5,898 nt of DNA from assembly GCA_937927695.1 (NCBI GenBank), contig CALBRU010000204.1:1-5898 (forward strand), written 5' to 3'. The notes beneath the pieces were generated by a model, which saw nothing but the letters and a program-made list of their open reading frames with translations, made no database searches and was not told the DNA's origin. Below, one piece after another: positions 1 to 5,851 of this stretch. The position numbers were made by a program, and so were the translations under genes. How positions within the stretch are numbered: position 1 is the first letter of the stretch; every line of letters begins with the position of its first letter. This DNA is from an uncultured Thiomonas sp. (lineage in GTDB: Bacteria > Pseudomonadota > Gammaproteobacteria > Burkholderiales > Burkholderiaceae_C).

Positions 1-325
1 ATGGGCTGCAACAGTTGACGCCGCACGGTCCAGACGAGCGAAGCCAGTCCGCCCAGAAGTGTTTAGTTCTAAGGATGGATTTGGATGCCCTCGTCCAGTT
101 CACCGTAAAGGATCACGCCGGAATGATGATCAGCCGACGCCCCTGGCGCAGCGCAAGCGCTCAGACAAAGACAGGCCAGCGTGAGCCAGATCAAAAGTTT
201 CATGAGTCAGTTCCCTTCATCGCCTTTTGCGCACGGAACGGTTTTCCCCTCGCGAGTGCGGCCCAGCAATAAAACCAGGCGCCCCTTAGAATGCGGGTTA
301 ACCCTAGACTTACATAGGCGCCATC
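1..325. other. Left-edge region without a supportable gene
   Basis: I find no convincing gene here. Two + frames are open from the left edge, one ending at 184 and one at 272, so the 3' end of a gene starting outside the window cannot be excluded. The longer one uses several codons that are rare in the neighbouring genes (tta, cta, agg, gta, gga), and its product resembles no family I know. Minus-strand frames are broken by frequent stops. The only structures seen are small: a GGGTTAACCC palindrome at 295-304 and two copies of AGGCGCC at 277-283 and 316-322. No tRNA or clear promoter was recognised. Confidence 0.5.
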
Positions 326-472
326 ATGGGCATAGTGAAACAAATTCTCAATTTCCTCTTCGGCTCAAACGGCAGCTCTGCCGAAACGATCCGACTTTTT
401 GCCGTGCGCACAACCAGCCTGAATGAGCTGGAGCACATGCTGCGCGACCGTCGCGCTCTTCATCGGCATTGA
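326..472 (+). CDS. Hypothetical small protein (48 aa)
   Basis: This ATG-to-TGA frame encodes 48 residues starting MGIVKQILNFLFGSNGSSAE. The first 12 residues are hydrophobic with one lysine, which would suit a short amphipathic or membrane-associated helix. The C-terminal third is rich in Arg and His (ending DRRALHRH). I do not recognise a family. No good Shine-Dalgarno lies upstream; the best candidate is a weak TAGG 7 bases before the ATG. It converges on cysE, with 44 bp between the stop codons. It could be a genuine small protein or a chance frame. Conservation of the frame in related genomes would decide. Confidence 0.33.
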   Translation: MGIVKQILNFLFGSNGSSAETIRLFAVRTTSLNELEHMLRDRRALHRH

Positions 473-493
473 CGCGGCGATCATTCTGCGCGC

Positions 494-517
494 AAGGCGG
501 CGCAGCCCTGCCGCCTT
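494..517 (-). terminator. Hairpin at the cysE stop, possible terminator
   Basis: AAGGCGGC at 494-501 and GCCGCCTT at 510-517 form a perfect 8-bp, GC-rich stem with an 8-nt loop. The stem begins at the last base of the cysE stop codon, which is where a 3'-end structure would sit. No U-tract follows on the minus strand, so this is not a textbook intrinsic terminator. It may instead stabilise the 3' end, or be a chance stem in GC-rich DNA. It also lies downstream of the small + ORF and could serve both directions. Confidence 0.3.
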
Positions 518-1284
518 CACTCCACCAGTTTTTCCAGCTTGGCTTTGTCGAAATGCTCGGTGCGCAGCGCCTCGGGCGGGCAGGTCTCGGCCGGGCAAAC
601 GCCGTGGCGCTCAAGCGCCTGCCAGAGCAGCGCAACTTGATGTTCGAGCTGCGCGGCATGGTCGATCAGCCCGAGCACCGCGCGTGATTGCGGGTCGTCG
701 CCGTTCTGAGTGACGGCATAGGCGGAAAACCCCATGCGTGCTGCCGTGGCCTCGCGCTGCTGGTCCACCTCTTTCTGAAGAATGCGCGCGGGATTGCCCA
801 CGGCGGTCGCCCCGGCTGGAACGGCCTTGACGACCACCGCGTTCGAGCCAATGCGCGCGCCCTCGCCTACGGTGAAGCCGCCGAGCACTTGCGCCCCGGC
901 GCCGACCACCACACCCGCTTCCAGGGTAGGGTGCCGTTTTGCGCCTTTGTAGAGCGAGGTGCCGCCCAGCGTCACACCCTGGTAGATGGTGCAGTCGTCG
1001 CCGATTTCCGCCGTTTCACCGATCACCACGCCCATGCCGTGGTCGATGAACACGCGCCGACCAATGGTGGCGCCGGGATGAATCTCGATGCCGGTGAGCC
1101 AGCGCCCCCAGTGCGAAATCCACCGCCCGAGCCAGTGCCAGCCGCGCTTCCAGCAGGCATGCGCCATGCTGTGAAACAGCAAGGCGTGCAAGCCCGGATA
1201 ACAGGTGACAACCTCCCAGGTCGAACGCGCGGCAGGGTCGCGCTCCAAGATGATCTGGATGGTCTCACGCAATCGTTGCAGCAT
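517..1284 (-). CDS. cysE: Serine O-acetyltransferase, short form
   Basis: The 255-aa product transfers acetyl from acetyl-CoA to L-serine, giving O-acetylserine, the cytosolic carbon acceptor for cysteine synthesis. The left-handed beta-helix hexapeptide domain covers about residues 66-168. Family landmarks are GIEIHPGA (65-72), [11 protein letters not shown] (80-90) with catalytic-type His82, TLGGTS (105-110), RHP (117-119) and a VGNPAR closing motif (162-167). Glu67 sits where E. coli CysE has catalytic Asp143, as is usual in short-form enzymes. The protein lacks about 75 N-terminal residues of the long enterobacterial form. It has a roughly 85-residue C-terminal tail with a coiled-coil-like stretch (about 204-227). 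The tail ends in Glu, not the terminal Ile that docks into CysK. The ATG at 1284 fits the family N-terminus, but its ribosome site is weak. The gene lies 70 bp after trmJ on the same strand and is probably co-transcribed with it. Confidence 0.93.
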   Translation of the reverse strand: MLQRLRETIQIILERDPAARSTWEVVTCYPGLHALLFHSMAHACWKRGWHWLGRWISHWGRWLTGIEIHPGATIGRRVFIDHGMGVVIGETAEIGDDCTIYQGVTLGGTSLYKGAKRHPTLEAGVVVGAGAQVLGGFTVGEGARIGSNAVVVKAVPAGATAVGNPARILQKEVDQQREATAARMGFSAYAVTQNGDDPQSRAVLGLIDHAAQLEHQVALLWQALERHGVCPAETCPPEALRTEHFDKAKLEKLVE

Positions 1285-1354
1285 GGATCGGTCGCTTTGC
1301 AGCTAGTGAAGGGAGAGATCAGTGTATTGAACCCTGATTTTCCATGCGGCGGCA

Positions 1355-2137
1355 TCAGTCCTTCGGCACTTTACGCAGTATGGCGGTACACACCCCACGC
1401 AAAATCTGCACCTCGTCATGCGTGAGCTCTGCGCGCGAAGCCAGGCGCTGCAACCTCGGCAGCAGTTTGCGCGGCGCGTTGGGGTCGAGCACCTCCAAGG
1501 CCAGCAAAGCCTGCTCGACATGCGCCAGCATCCCCTGCACCTCTCCCGCCGTGGCCGCCACGCTTTCGGCCTGCGCAGGCTGCACCACATGCAACCCGAC
1601 CCCTTTACGCCACTCCCACGCGATGACCTGCACCGCCTGCGCGAGATTGAGCGAGGTATAGGCCGGATTGGCAGGAATGCTCAGCAGGGCGTCGCAGCGA
1701 TACACATCGGCATTGCTCAGCCCGAAGCGTTCGCTGCCGAAAACAAAAGCCACGCGCCGACCCTGCTCCGTACTTCGCTGCGCCAGTTGGGGCAACCACT
1801 CCGGCGTGTGCAGCGGAGGGCCGAAATCGCGCACCCGCGCCGACAGCGCCACGACCACACCGCAATCCGCCACGGCGTCACCCAGTTCGCCGTGCACTTG
1901 CGCAGTCTTCAGTACCTCTTCCGCGCCGCTGGCGAAGGCCAGGGTTTCGGGCTGCGTGAGCACATCGGCAAAGCGCGGAGCGACCAGCCGCAGGTTGGCA
2001 AAACCCATGTTCTTGAGGGCACGCGCCGCAGCGCCCACATTGCCCGGATGACTCGTGCCCACGAGCACGAAGACCGTGTCATCCAGCGACGGTGCGCACG
2101 CGGCCACCTCTGCGTCGATAAAATGCTCTTCTTTCAT
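1355..2137 (-). CDS. trmJ: tRNA (cytidine/uridine-2'-O-)-methyltransferase TrmJ
   Basis: The 260-aa SPOUT-fold enzyme methylates the ribose 2'-OH of nucleotide 32 in the tRNA anticodon loop using S-adenosylmethionine. The three SPOUT motifs are clear: motif 1, [16 protein letters not shown] (30-45), with the conserved Asn33 and the catalytic-type Arg39; motif 2, [12 protein letters not shown] (131-142); motif 3, [16 protein letters not shown] (154-169), which forms part of the trefoil-knot SAM site. A C-terminal helical region follows. Length matches the family (E. coli TrmJ is about 246 aa). The same frame stays open far upstream through the antisense of suhB, but homology begins around residue 20 from this ATG and earlier starts would run into suhB, so 2137 is the sensible start. 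Its Shine-Dalgarno is weak (AAAGAA close to the ATG). It is divergent from suhB and precedes cysE. An unrelated SpoU-type methylase is unlikely given all three motifs. Confidence 0.94.
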   Translation of the reverse strand: MKEEHFIDAEVAACAPSLDDTVFVLVGTSHPGNVGAAARALKNMGFANLRLVAPRFADVLTQPETLAFASGAEEVLKTAQVHGELGDAVADCGVVVALSARVRDFGPPLHTPEWLPQLAQRSTEQGRRVAFVFGSERFGLSNADVYRCDALLSIPANPAYTSLNLAQAVQVIAWEWRKGVGLHVVQPAQAESVAATAGEVQGMLAHVEQALLALEVLDPNAPRKLLPRLQRLASRAELTHDEVQILRGVCTAILRKVPKD

Positions 2138-2197
2138 CTGTTCTTTGTCACTTCCCGAATCTCTCGCGCCATTGTCGTAGCTGGCGCCCAGGACACC
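2138..2197. promoter_or_regulatory. Divergent trmJ/suhB intergenic region
   Basis: Only 60 bp separates the two divergent start codons, so the promoters for both genes must lie here or overlap the coding ends. AGGA at 2190-2193, four bases before the ATG, is a plausible but closely spaced ribosome site for suhB. I could not find a convincing -35/-10 pair on either strand. The location rests on gene layout, not on a recognised box. Confidence 0.4.
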
Positions 2198-3220
2198 ATG
2201 CATCCCATGCTCAATGTAGCCGTTCGCGCAGCGCGCGAAGCCGGCAAAATCATCAACCGCGCGAGTCTCGACATCGATCTGCTGCGTGTCGCGCAAAAAG
2301 CCGCCAACGATTTCGTCACCGAAGTCGATCGCGCCGCAGAGCAAGCCATCATCGACGTGCTGCTCAAGGCCTATCCGCAGCATGGCATTCTGGGGGAAGA
2401 AACCGGCAGCGCCTTCGGCGATGCCTCGTCGGAATATCAGTGGATCATCGACCCGCTCGATGGCACCACCAACTTCATCCACGGCATGCCGGTGTACGCC
2501 GTCTCCATCGCACTGGCCCATCGCGGCGTGGTGCAACAGGCCGTGGTTTACGACCCGACCCGCGACGAACTCTTCACCGCCACACGCGGCGCCGGGGCGT
2601 TTCTCAACAGCCGCCGCATCCGCGTTTCCAACCGCGTGCGGCTGGAAGACAGCCTCATCGGCACCGGGTTTCCGTTCCGCAAGAACGACGACATCGACAC
2701 CTATCTCGAAATGTTCAAGCTCGTGGCGCAGCGCTGCGTCGGCCTGCGCCGCCCGGGCGCTGCCGCCATCGACCTGGCCTACGTGGCTGCGGGGCGCTAC
2801 GACGGATTTTTCGAGAGCGGACTCAAACCCTGGGACATTGCCGCCGGCAGTCTGCTGATCACCGAGGCCGGTGGCTTGGTGGGCAATTTTGCCGGCGATG
2901 GCGACTTCCTTTTCACCGGTGAAGTGCTGGCCGCCACGCCCCGCGTCTATGGCCAGATCGTCAGCCTGCTGCAGCGGTTTTCCAAAGTGTCCCCGGCAGA
3001 ATCGGGGCGCTGCGCGGAGCCCGATGCCTCTGCAACCGCCGCCCAAGTCGAGCTGATGACTGCTGCGGCCGACAAAAAATCGGGCACTCTGGCCGTACCC
3101 GAAGGCAAGCGAGTGAAAACTGCACCGCGCCGCATCAAAGCCAGCGATGTTGCTCAGCCGCGGCAAACCGAAAAATCGCTTCCCCCTTCCGTCTACAAGC
3201 CCAAGCGCCCTAAGGAATAG
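2198..3220 (+). CDS. suhB: Inositol-1-monophosphatase family protein SuhB, with C-terminal extension
   Basis: The product (340 aa) is a Mg2+-dependent phosphatase of the inositol monophosphatase family. E. coli SuhB hydrolyses inositol phosphates in vitro, but its main role there is in the Nus antitermination complex on rRNA operons. Metal-site motifs are intact: GEE (66-68), [12 protein letters not shown] (82-93) with Asp85 and Asp88, and [17 protein letters not shown] (210-226) with Asp213. The [19 protein letters not shown] stretch (185-203) is also typical. The start [16 protein letters not shown] matches the beta/gammaproteobacterial SuhB N-terminus, preceded by AGGA. The catalytic core ends near residue 262, the usual family length (about 267). 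Roughly 78 further residues are Ala/Pro/Lys/Arg-rich, increasingly basic, apparently disordered, and end KPKRPKE. No frameshift is needed to reach this tail. It lies divergent from trmJ, with the phasin gene downstream. Confidence 0.93.
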   Translation: MHPMLNVAVRAAREAGKIINRASLDIDLLRVAQKAANDFVTEVDRAAEQAIIDVLLKAYPQHGILGEETGSAFGDASSEYQWIIDPLDGTTNFIHGMPVYAVSIALAHRGVVQQAVVYDPTRDELFTATRGAGAFLNSRRIRVSNRVRLEDSLIGTGFPFRKNDDIDTYLEMFKLVAQRCVGLRRPGAAAIDLAYVAAGRYDGFFESGLKPWDIAAGSLLITEAGGLVGNFAGDGDFLFTGEVLAATPRVYGQIVSLLQRFSKVSPAESGRCAEPDASATAAQVELMTAAADKKSGTLAVPEGKRVKTAPRRIKASDVAQPRQTEKSLPPSVYKPKRPKE

Positions 3221-3226
3221 ATCGGC

Positions 3227-3259
3227 AAATCATTGAAATTATTGATATTTCAATGATTT
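3227..3259 (+). repeat. AT-rich perfect inverted repeat after suhB, possible weak terminator
   Basis: AAATCATTGAAAT (3227-3239) and ATTTCAATGATTT (3247-3259) are perfect 13-bp inverted arms around a 7-nt loop. The element starts 6 nt after the suhB stop and ends in TTTT. It could be a weak bidirectional terminator, although the stem has only two G-C pairs. It could equally be a protein binding site or an AT-rich upstream element, since the first phasin operator-like site abuts its right edge. It is strikingly AT-rich for this GC-rich region. The inverted repeat is certain, its role is not. Confidence 0.6.
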
Positions 3260-3274
3260 TGCTGCAATGCACAA
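3260..3274 (+). promoter_or_regulatory. Upstream operator-like site, candidate PhaR site 1
   Basis: This 15-mer, TGCTGCAATGCACAA, matches the perfect palindrome at 3315-3329 at 12 of 15 positions, and the shared core TGCA(A/G)TGCACAAAT runs on past its right edge. It lies just upstream of the predicted -35 box. In Ralstonia, the repressor PhaR binds the phaP promoter both upstream of -35 and over the transcription start, the same layout as here. PhaR as the ligand is inferred. Confidence 0.5.
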
Positions 3275-3281
3275 ATTTTTC

Positions 3282-3309
3282 TTGCAATTCAGAAAGTCAT
3301 CTCTACAAT
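3282..3309 (+). promoter_or_regulatory. Sigma70-type promoter of the phasin gene
   Basis: TTGCAA at 3282-3287 (-35) and TACAAT at 3304-3309 (-10) are separated by 16 bp. Both are close to the sigma70 consensus. The predicted transcription start is near 3316, giving a leader of about 128 nt before the phasin ATG. The promoter sits between two related operator-like sites, which suggests a strong promoter under repression. Confidence 0.65.
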
Positions 3310-3314
3310 AGTGA

Positions 3315-3329
3315 TTGTGCAGTGCACAA
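3315..3329 (+). promoter_or_regulatory. Palindromic operator over the phasin transcription start, candidate PhaR site 2
   Basis: TTGTGCA-G-TGCACAA is a perfect 7+1+7 palindrome covering the predicted start of transcription, an ideal place for a repressor. Its centre is 55 bp from that of the similar upstream site. In bacteria that accumulate polyhydroxyalkanoate, PhaR represses phasin genes and is titrated away by nascent granules. No phaR gene is in the window, so the assignment rests on position and the neighbouring gene. Confidence 0.55.
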
Positions 3330-3379
3330 ATGAACCTGAGCAGGCCGTCATCTTCGTGACACCGTTACGGGTTCAAAAT

Positions 3380-3422
3380 GTGTTGGCTGCCGCCCCCTTA
3401 GCAGTTCAACCGCAGCCAACGC
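3380..3422 (+). promoter_or_regulatory. Stem-loop in the phasin 5' leader
   Basis: GTTGGCTGC (3382-3390) pairs perfectly with GCAGCCAAC (3412-3420). A G-U and a G-C pair outside them extend the stem to 11 bp (3380-3422), around a 21-nt loop. The structure ends 9 nt before the AGGAGAG ribosome site, leaving that site free. It may protect a very abundant mRNA from 5' decay or regulate translation. No known riboswitch class was recognised. Confidence 0.5.
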
Positions 3423-3431
3423 CCTCAACCC

Positions 3432-3438
3432 AGGAGAG
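3432..3438 (+). promoter_or_regulatory. Strong Shine-Dalgarno of the phasin gene
   Basis: AGGAGAG is a near-consensus ribosome site. It lies 5 nt before the first ATG (3444) and 8 nt before an adjacent in-frame ATG (3447). The spacing slightly favours the second ATG, so the true N-terminus may be MTPEQF rather than MMTPEQF. This is the strongest ribosome site in the window, in keeping with high phasin expression. Confidence 0.75.
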
Positions 3439-3443
3439 ACATC

Positions 3444-4004
3444 ATGATGACCCCCGAGCAATTCGCAGCAGCGCAAAAAGCCCAATTCGAAACCTTTTTC
3501 GGTCTGGCCGCCAAGTCCATGGACAACATGGAAAAACTGGTTGACCTGAACATGCAAGCCGTCAAGACCTCGCTGCAAGAAAGCGCCGATCACACCATGG
3601 CGCTTCTGTCGGTCAAAGACCTGCAAGAACTCTCGACCCTGCAATCGGGCTGGATGCAGCCGATGGCCGAGAAGGTTCTGTCCTACTCACGTCATGCCTA
3701 CGAAATTGCTTCTGGCGCCCAGGCCGAATTGGCCAAGACCGCCGAGTCGCAAATTTCTGAAACCCACAAGAAGTTCATGGACCTGGCCGAATCCGCCGCC
3801 AAGAATGCCCCCGCCGGTTCGGAAACCGCCGTGGCCATGATGAAAAGCGCCATGAACGCCGCTAACAACGCCTATGACTCGGTGCAGAAAGTCACCAAGC
3901 AGGCCGCTGAAGCGGTGGAAGCCAATATGAACGCCGTGACCAGCACCGCGATGAAAGCGGCGCAAACCACCAGCCGCACCGCCGCCAAGCGCGCCGCAGC
4001 CTGA
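3444..4004 (+). CDS. phaP: Phasin, polyhydroxyalkanoate granule-associated protein
   Basis: The 186-aa product is a phasin, an amphipathic helical protein that coats intracellular polyhydroxyalkanoate granules and controls their size and number. It begins MMTPEQFAAAQKAQFETFFG, a typical phasin N-terminus. A long helical stretch without Cys and rich in Ala, Gln, Lys and Met follows (about residues 10-170), with the family-like stretches LVDLNMQAVKTSLQES and MQPMAEKVLSYSRHAYEIA. Length fits betaproteobacterial phasins (about 180-195 aa). The last 20 residues are Ala/Thr/Lys/Arg-rich (SRTAAKRAAA), faintly like the basic tails of DNA- or nucleoid-contacting granule proteins, though much shorter. 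It is a single-gene unit with its own promoter, operator-like sites, leader hairpin and downstream terminator. No PHA synthase gene is in the window. The paralogue number cannot be told, so the symbol is the generic one. Confidence 0.92.
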   Translation: MMTPEQFAAAQKAQFETFFGLAAKSMDNMEKLVDLNMQAVKTSLQESADHTMALLSVKDLQELSTLQSGWMQPMAEKVLSYSRHAYEIASGAQAELAKTAESQISETHKKFMDLAESAAKNAPAGSETAVAMMKSAMNAANNAYDSVQKVTKQAAEAVEANMNAVTSTAMKAAQTTSRTAAKRAAA

Positions 4005-4131
4005 TCGTTCAGCCGTTTTTTGCGCAGCGAGCGCGGCTTGTCAACTTTTGCCCCCACGCTGCGTTGATTGCGCATGAGGCTGAGCGGCCGAGTCAAAAAG
4101 TGCCGCCTATCGCCTAAACAGTTGTCTCCTC

Positions 4132-4148
4132 GGTACCCCAAAGGTACC
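4132..4148 (+). repeat. GGTACC pair forming a small hairpin
   Basis: Two copies of the palindromic hexamer GGTACC lie at 4132-4137 and 4143-4148, 5 nt apart. They can pair into a 6-bp stem just upstream of the intrinsic terminator. This may be an accessory 3'-end structure of the phasin transcript or a coincidence. Confidence 0.35.
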
Positions 4149-4153
4149 CTTCC

Positions 4154-4179
4154 AGCCGGTCTCTGACCGGCTTTTTTTT
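4154..4179 (+). terminator. Intrinsic terminator of the phasin transcript
   Basis: AGCCGGTC (4154-4161) and GACCGGCT (4165-4172) form a perfect 8-bp GC-rich stem with a 3-nt loop, and an unbroken run of eight T (4172-4179) follows. This is a textbook rho-independent terminator on the + strand. It lies 150 nt after the phasin stop and 8 nt before the end of the convergent panE-like gene, so it also prevents read-through into that gene's antisense. On the minus strand no U-tract follows the stem. Confidence 0.9.
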
Positions 4180-4187
4180 GCCAATCT

Positions 4188-5177
4188 TCAAGCCTTGCAA
4201 ACCTGCCGATCAAGTTCACCCAGCAGAGCGCTCAGCGTTTGCAGGGTGGGCATGGGATGATGGGCGAGGCGGGCCATTTCCAGCGGAGCGTGCAGCAGGG
4301 CGGCGATCTCCAGTGCGCGGCCGCGCTCCAGGTCTTGCAAGGTGGATGTTTTCACCGGGCCGATGCCGCGGGCGATGTCCATGCGCTGCTCGATGCTGAC
4401 CAGCGGATCGCAGCCATAGGCCCGCGCCAGGCCCATGATCTCGGCCATGCCGTCGCGGATGAGGGCGACGAGTTCGGGGTTGTCGCAGATGGCGTTCATG
4501 CGCGCTCGCGTCAGCGCGGCCACCGGGTTGAAGGTGGCATTGCCGACGAGTTTCATCCAGATGGCGTCGCGAATGCGGTCGGTGACTTCCGGCTCACAGC
4601 CGGCCGCACGCAAGAGGTCGGCCAGCGCCTGCACGCGTGGGCTGCGCGTGTGTGCGGGTTCGCCGATCACATAGTGGTATTGCCCATTGCCGCGTATCAC
4701 GCCGGGGCTGGCCACCTCGGCGCTGGCATGCACGACGCAGCCCACGAGATGCGCCGGGTCGATGGCGCCCAGCAAGCGGCCGCCGGGGTCGATGCTTTCC
4801 AGATGCGCGGTGCGCGCCTGCGGGCTGGTGTCGGCGTGGAAATACCACCAAGGCACGCCGTTGATGGCGGGCAGCACCACCGTATCGGCATGCAGCAAAG
4901 GGCGAAGCTGCGGCAGAACGGGGCCGAGTTGATGCGCCTTCAGGCCCAGAATCACCAAGTCTTGCGGGGCGAAATCGGCCAGATCGTCGCTGGCCTGCAC
5001 CTCCACGCAAACGCGCTCTTGCGGGTCTTCCAGGCACAGCCCGGCGCGTTGTATCGCCTGTAGATGCGCGCCACGCGCCAGCACGCTGACCGTGTGTCCG
5101 GCTGCCGCAAGCCGAACGGCCAGCGTGCCGCCCACGGCGCCTGCGCCAACGATCAGAATTTTCCAGGGTGATGCCAT
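4188..5177 (-). CDS. Ketopantoate reductase family protein (2-dehydropantoate 2-reductase)
   Basis: The 329-aa product belongs to the PanE/ApbA family, whose reference member reduces 2-dehydropantoate to pantoate with NADPH in pantothenate/CoA synthesis. An N-terminal Rossmann domain carries the nucleotide motif GAGAVGG (11-17). GLKAHQ (78-83) holds the conserved Lys80. AINGVPWW (104-111) follows. The C-terminal helical domain has WMKLVGNATFNPV (207-219) with catalytic-type Lys209, and TSTLQDLERGRALEI (277-291) with the conserved acidic and Arg residues. An upstream in-frame ATG (5213) would add 12 residues. The start at 5177 is preferred because GAGGAG lies 7 nt before it and the family starts just ahead of the Rossmann strand. 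Proteins with the NGVPWW signature often occur as paralogues of true PanE with an untested substrate, so I leave the symbol blank. It is a single gene, convergent with the phasin and divergent from the FUSC-like gene. Confidence 0.9.
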   Translation of the reverse strand: MASPWKILIVGAGAVGGTLAVRLAAAGHTVSVLARGAHLQAIQRAGLCLEDPQERVCVEVQASDDLADFAPQDLVILGLKAHQLGPVLPQLRPLLHADTVVLPAINGVPWWYFHADTSPQARTAHLESIDPGGRLLGAIDPAHLVGCVVHASAEVASPGVIRGNGQYHYVIGEPAHTRSPRVQALADLLRAAGCEPEVTDRIRDAIWMKLVGNATFNPVAALTRARMNAICDNPELVALIRDGMAEIMGLARAYGCDPLVSIEQRMDIARGIGPVKTSTLQDLERGRALEIAALLHAPLEMARLAHHPMPTLQTLSALLGELDRQVCKA

Positions 5178-5184
5178 GCTCTTG

Positions 5185-5190
5185 CTCCTC
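5185..5190 (-). promoter_or_regulatory. Shine-Dalgarno that fixes the panE-like start
   Basis: On the minus strand GAGGAG lies 7 nt upstream of the ATG at 5177, ideal spacing. The longer start at 5213 has no comparable site, so the 329-aa version is preferred. Confidence 0.75.
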
Positions 5191-5224
5191 GTTGCACGTT
5201 CAGCCGTGCGCAAATAACCAACTT

Positions 5225-5259
5225 ATGAGAAAACACAGGGCCGCCCCAAGTTTTCTCAT
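5225..5259. repeat. Perfect 10-bp inverted repeat between divergent genes
   Basis: ATGAGAAAAC (5225-5234) and GTTTTCTCAT (5250-5259) are perfect inverted arms separated by 15 bp. The arm centres are 25 bp apart, about two and a half helical turns. It sits in the divergent spacer between the panE-like and FUSC-like genes. It may be an operator serving one or both genes, an RNA hairpin, or one copy of a dispersed intergenic repeat. I recognise no named regulator motif. Confidence 0.5.
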
Positions 5260-5271
5260 CCCCCTCGGGGG
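5260..5271. repeat. C5/G5 hairpin beside the inverted repeat
   Basis: CCCCC (5260-5264) and GGGGG (5267-5271) flank a 2-nt centre and directly abut the 10-bp inverted repeat. The compact GC palindrome next to an AT-rich inverted repeat gives a composite of about 47 bp, the kind of layout seen in dispersed palindromic intergenic repeats. With one copy in view the class cannot be assigned. Confidence 0.4.
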
Positions 5272-5343
5272 GCCTGACGCGAATGCGGCAGGTCTGGGGG
5301 CACTCACTCTCCAACGACAATAGCACGCAAAAAAACACCTCAC

Positions 5344-5851
5344 ATGCTGACACCGCGACAAGTCCTCGTATTGCTCCACGGCCGCTACTTCACCGGCGGG
5401 CTGGTGTCGGCCGTGGGCGTCGCCCTGTTCGGCCTGGCGACCTACGCAATCGCGGGCTTGGGCCCTGCGATTGCCCTGGGCAGCGGCGCGCTCACCGTGT
5501 GCTTCGCCGACAACCCGGCGCCCACCCGGGTCAAGCGTGTGGAGTTGTTGTTTACCAGCGTGGCGAGCACGGTTGCCTTTGCGCTGGTTGGCGCCAGCCT
5601 GTGGTGGCCTGCGGTGCAGATCGTGCTCATTCCCGTGCTGGGTTTTATCAGCGGATTGATCGCCGTGTGGGGCAAGCGGGCGCTGGCGATGAGTTTCAGC
5701 GTGCTGTTCATTTCGGTCATCACCGTGGGTTCCCCGCCGATGCAAGGCCCGGTGCAGTTGGCTGCGGCCGTGGCGCTGTTTTTCATCGGCGCATTGCTCT
5801 ACACCGCCTATGCCCTGCTGCTGGCGCGCTGGCTGCGTCGGCGAACCAAAG
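5344..5851 (+). CDS. FUSC/YccS-like inner-membrane protein, 5' fragment cut by adapter
   Basis: The genuine part gives 169 residues of an integral membrane protein resembling the N-terminal membrane half of the FUSC/YccS family, linked to efflux of aromatic acids or other small molecules but mostly uncharacterised. It shows LLHGRYFTGG near the start and hydrophobic segments at about residues 18-40, 41-55, 68-88, 88-105, 114-130 and 138-160. GFISGLIAVWGKRALA lies in the middle, and an RWLRRRTK cytoplasmic-type loop is the last real sequence. Full family members run to about 700 residues, so three quarters are missing. No clear Shine-Dalgarno precedes the ATG; a seven-A run (5329-5335) lies just upstream. 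The gene is divergent from the panE-like gene. After base 5851 the frame enters adapter sequence and adds the artificial peptide EIGRAHV before a stop. Assignment to FUSC is by overall pattern and is moderately sure. Confidence 0.75.

Noticed and set aside
15..272. 85-codon + frame near the left edge
   Set aside because: It starts with TTG, has no clear ribosome site, uses codons unlike the neighbouring genes and has no recognisable family. A partial gene end cannot be fully excluded.
688..1425. 245-codon + frame opposite cysE
   Set aside because: It lies antisense to the motif-complete cysE and has no family resemblance, so it is a shadow of the real gene.
1418..2197. Open + frame running into suhB from inside trmJ
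   Set aside because: It is the antisense of trmJ. SuhB homology begins at the ATG at 2198 with a ribosome-site-like AGGA before it, so the upstream part is not coding.
2138..3166. Upstream extension of the trmJ frame, open across the antisense of suhB
   Set aside because: The whole frame could encode about 600 residues, but only the part after 2137 resembles a protein family. The rest is the reverse of a well-supported suhB and stays open because of GC-rich codon bias.
3311..3544. 77-codon frame through the phasin leader
   Set aside because: It begins with GTG at the promoter's -10 edge, before the predicted transcription start, and runs out of frame into the phasin gene without its own ribosome site.
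4239..5063. 274-codon + frame opposite the panE-like gene
   Set aside because: It is antisense to a gene with clear catalytic motifs and a good ribosome site. Its His/Gly/Ala-rich product resembles nothing known.
1..5851. Search for a novel defence, mobile or CRISPR-like system
   Set aside because: No spaced repeat array, transposase, integrase, reverse transcriptase, toxin-antitoxin pair or nuclease signature was seen. All long genes fit known housekeeping, storage or membrane families.
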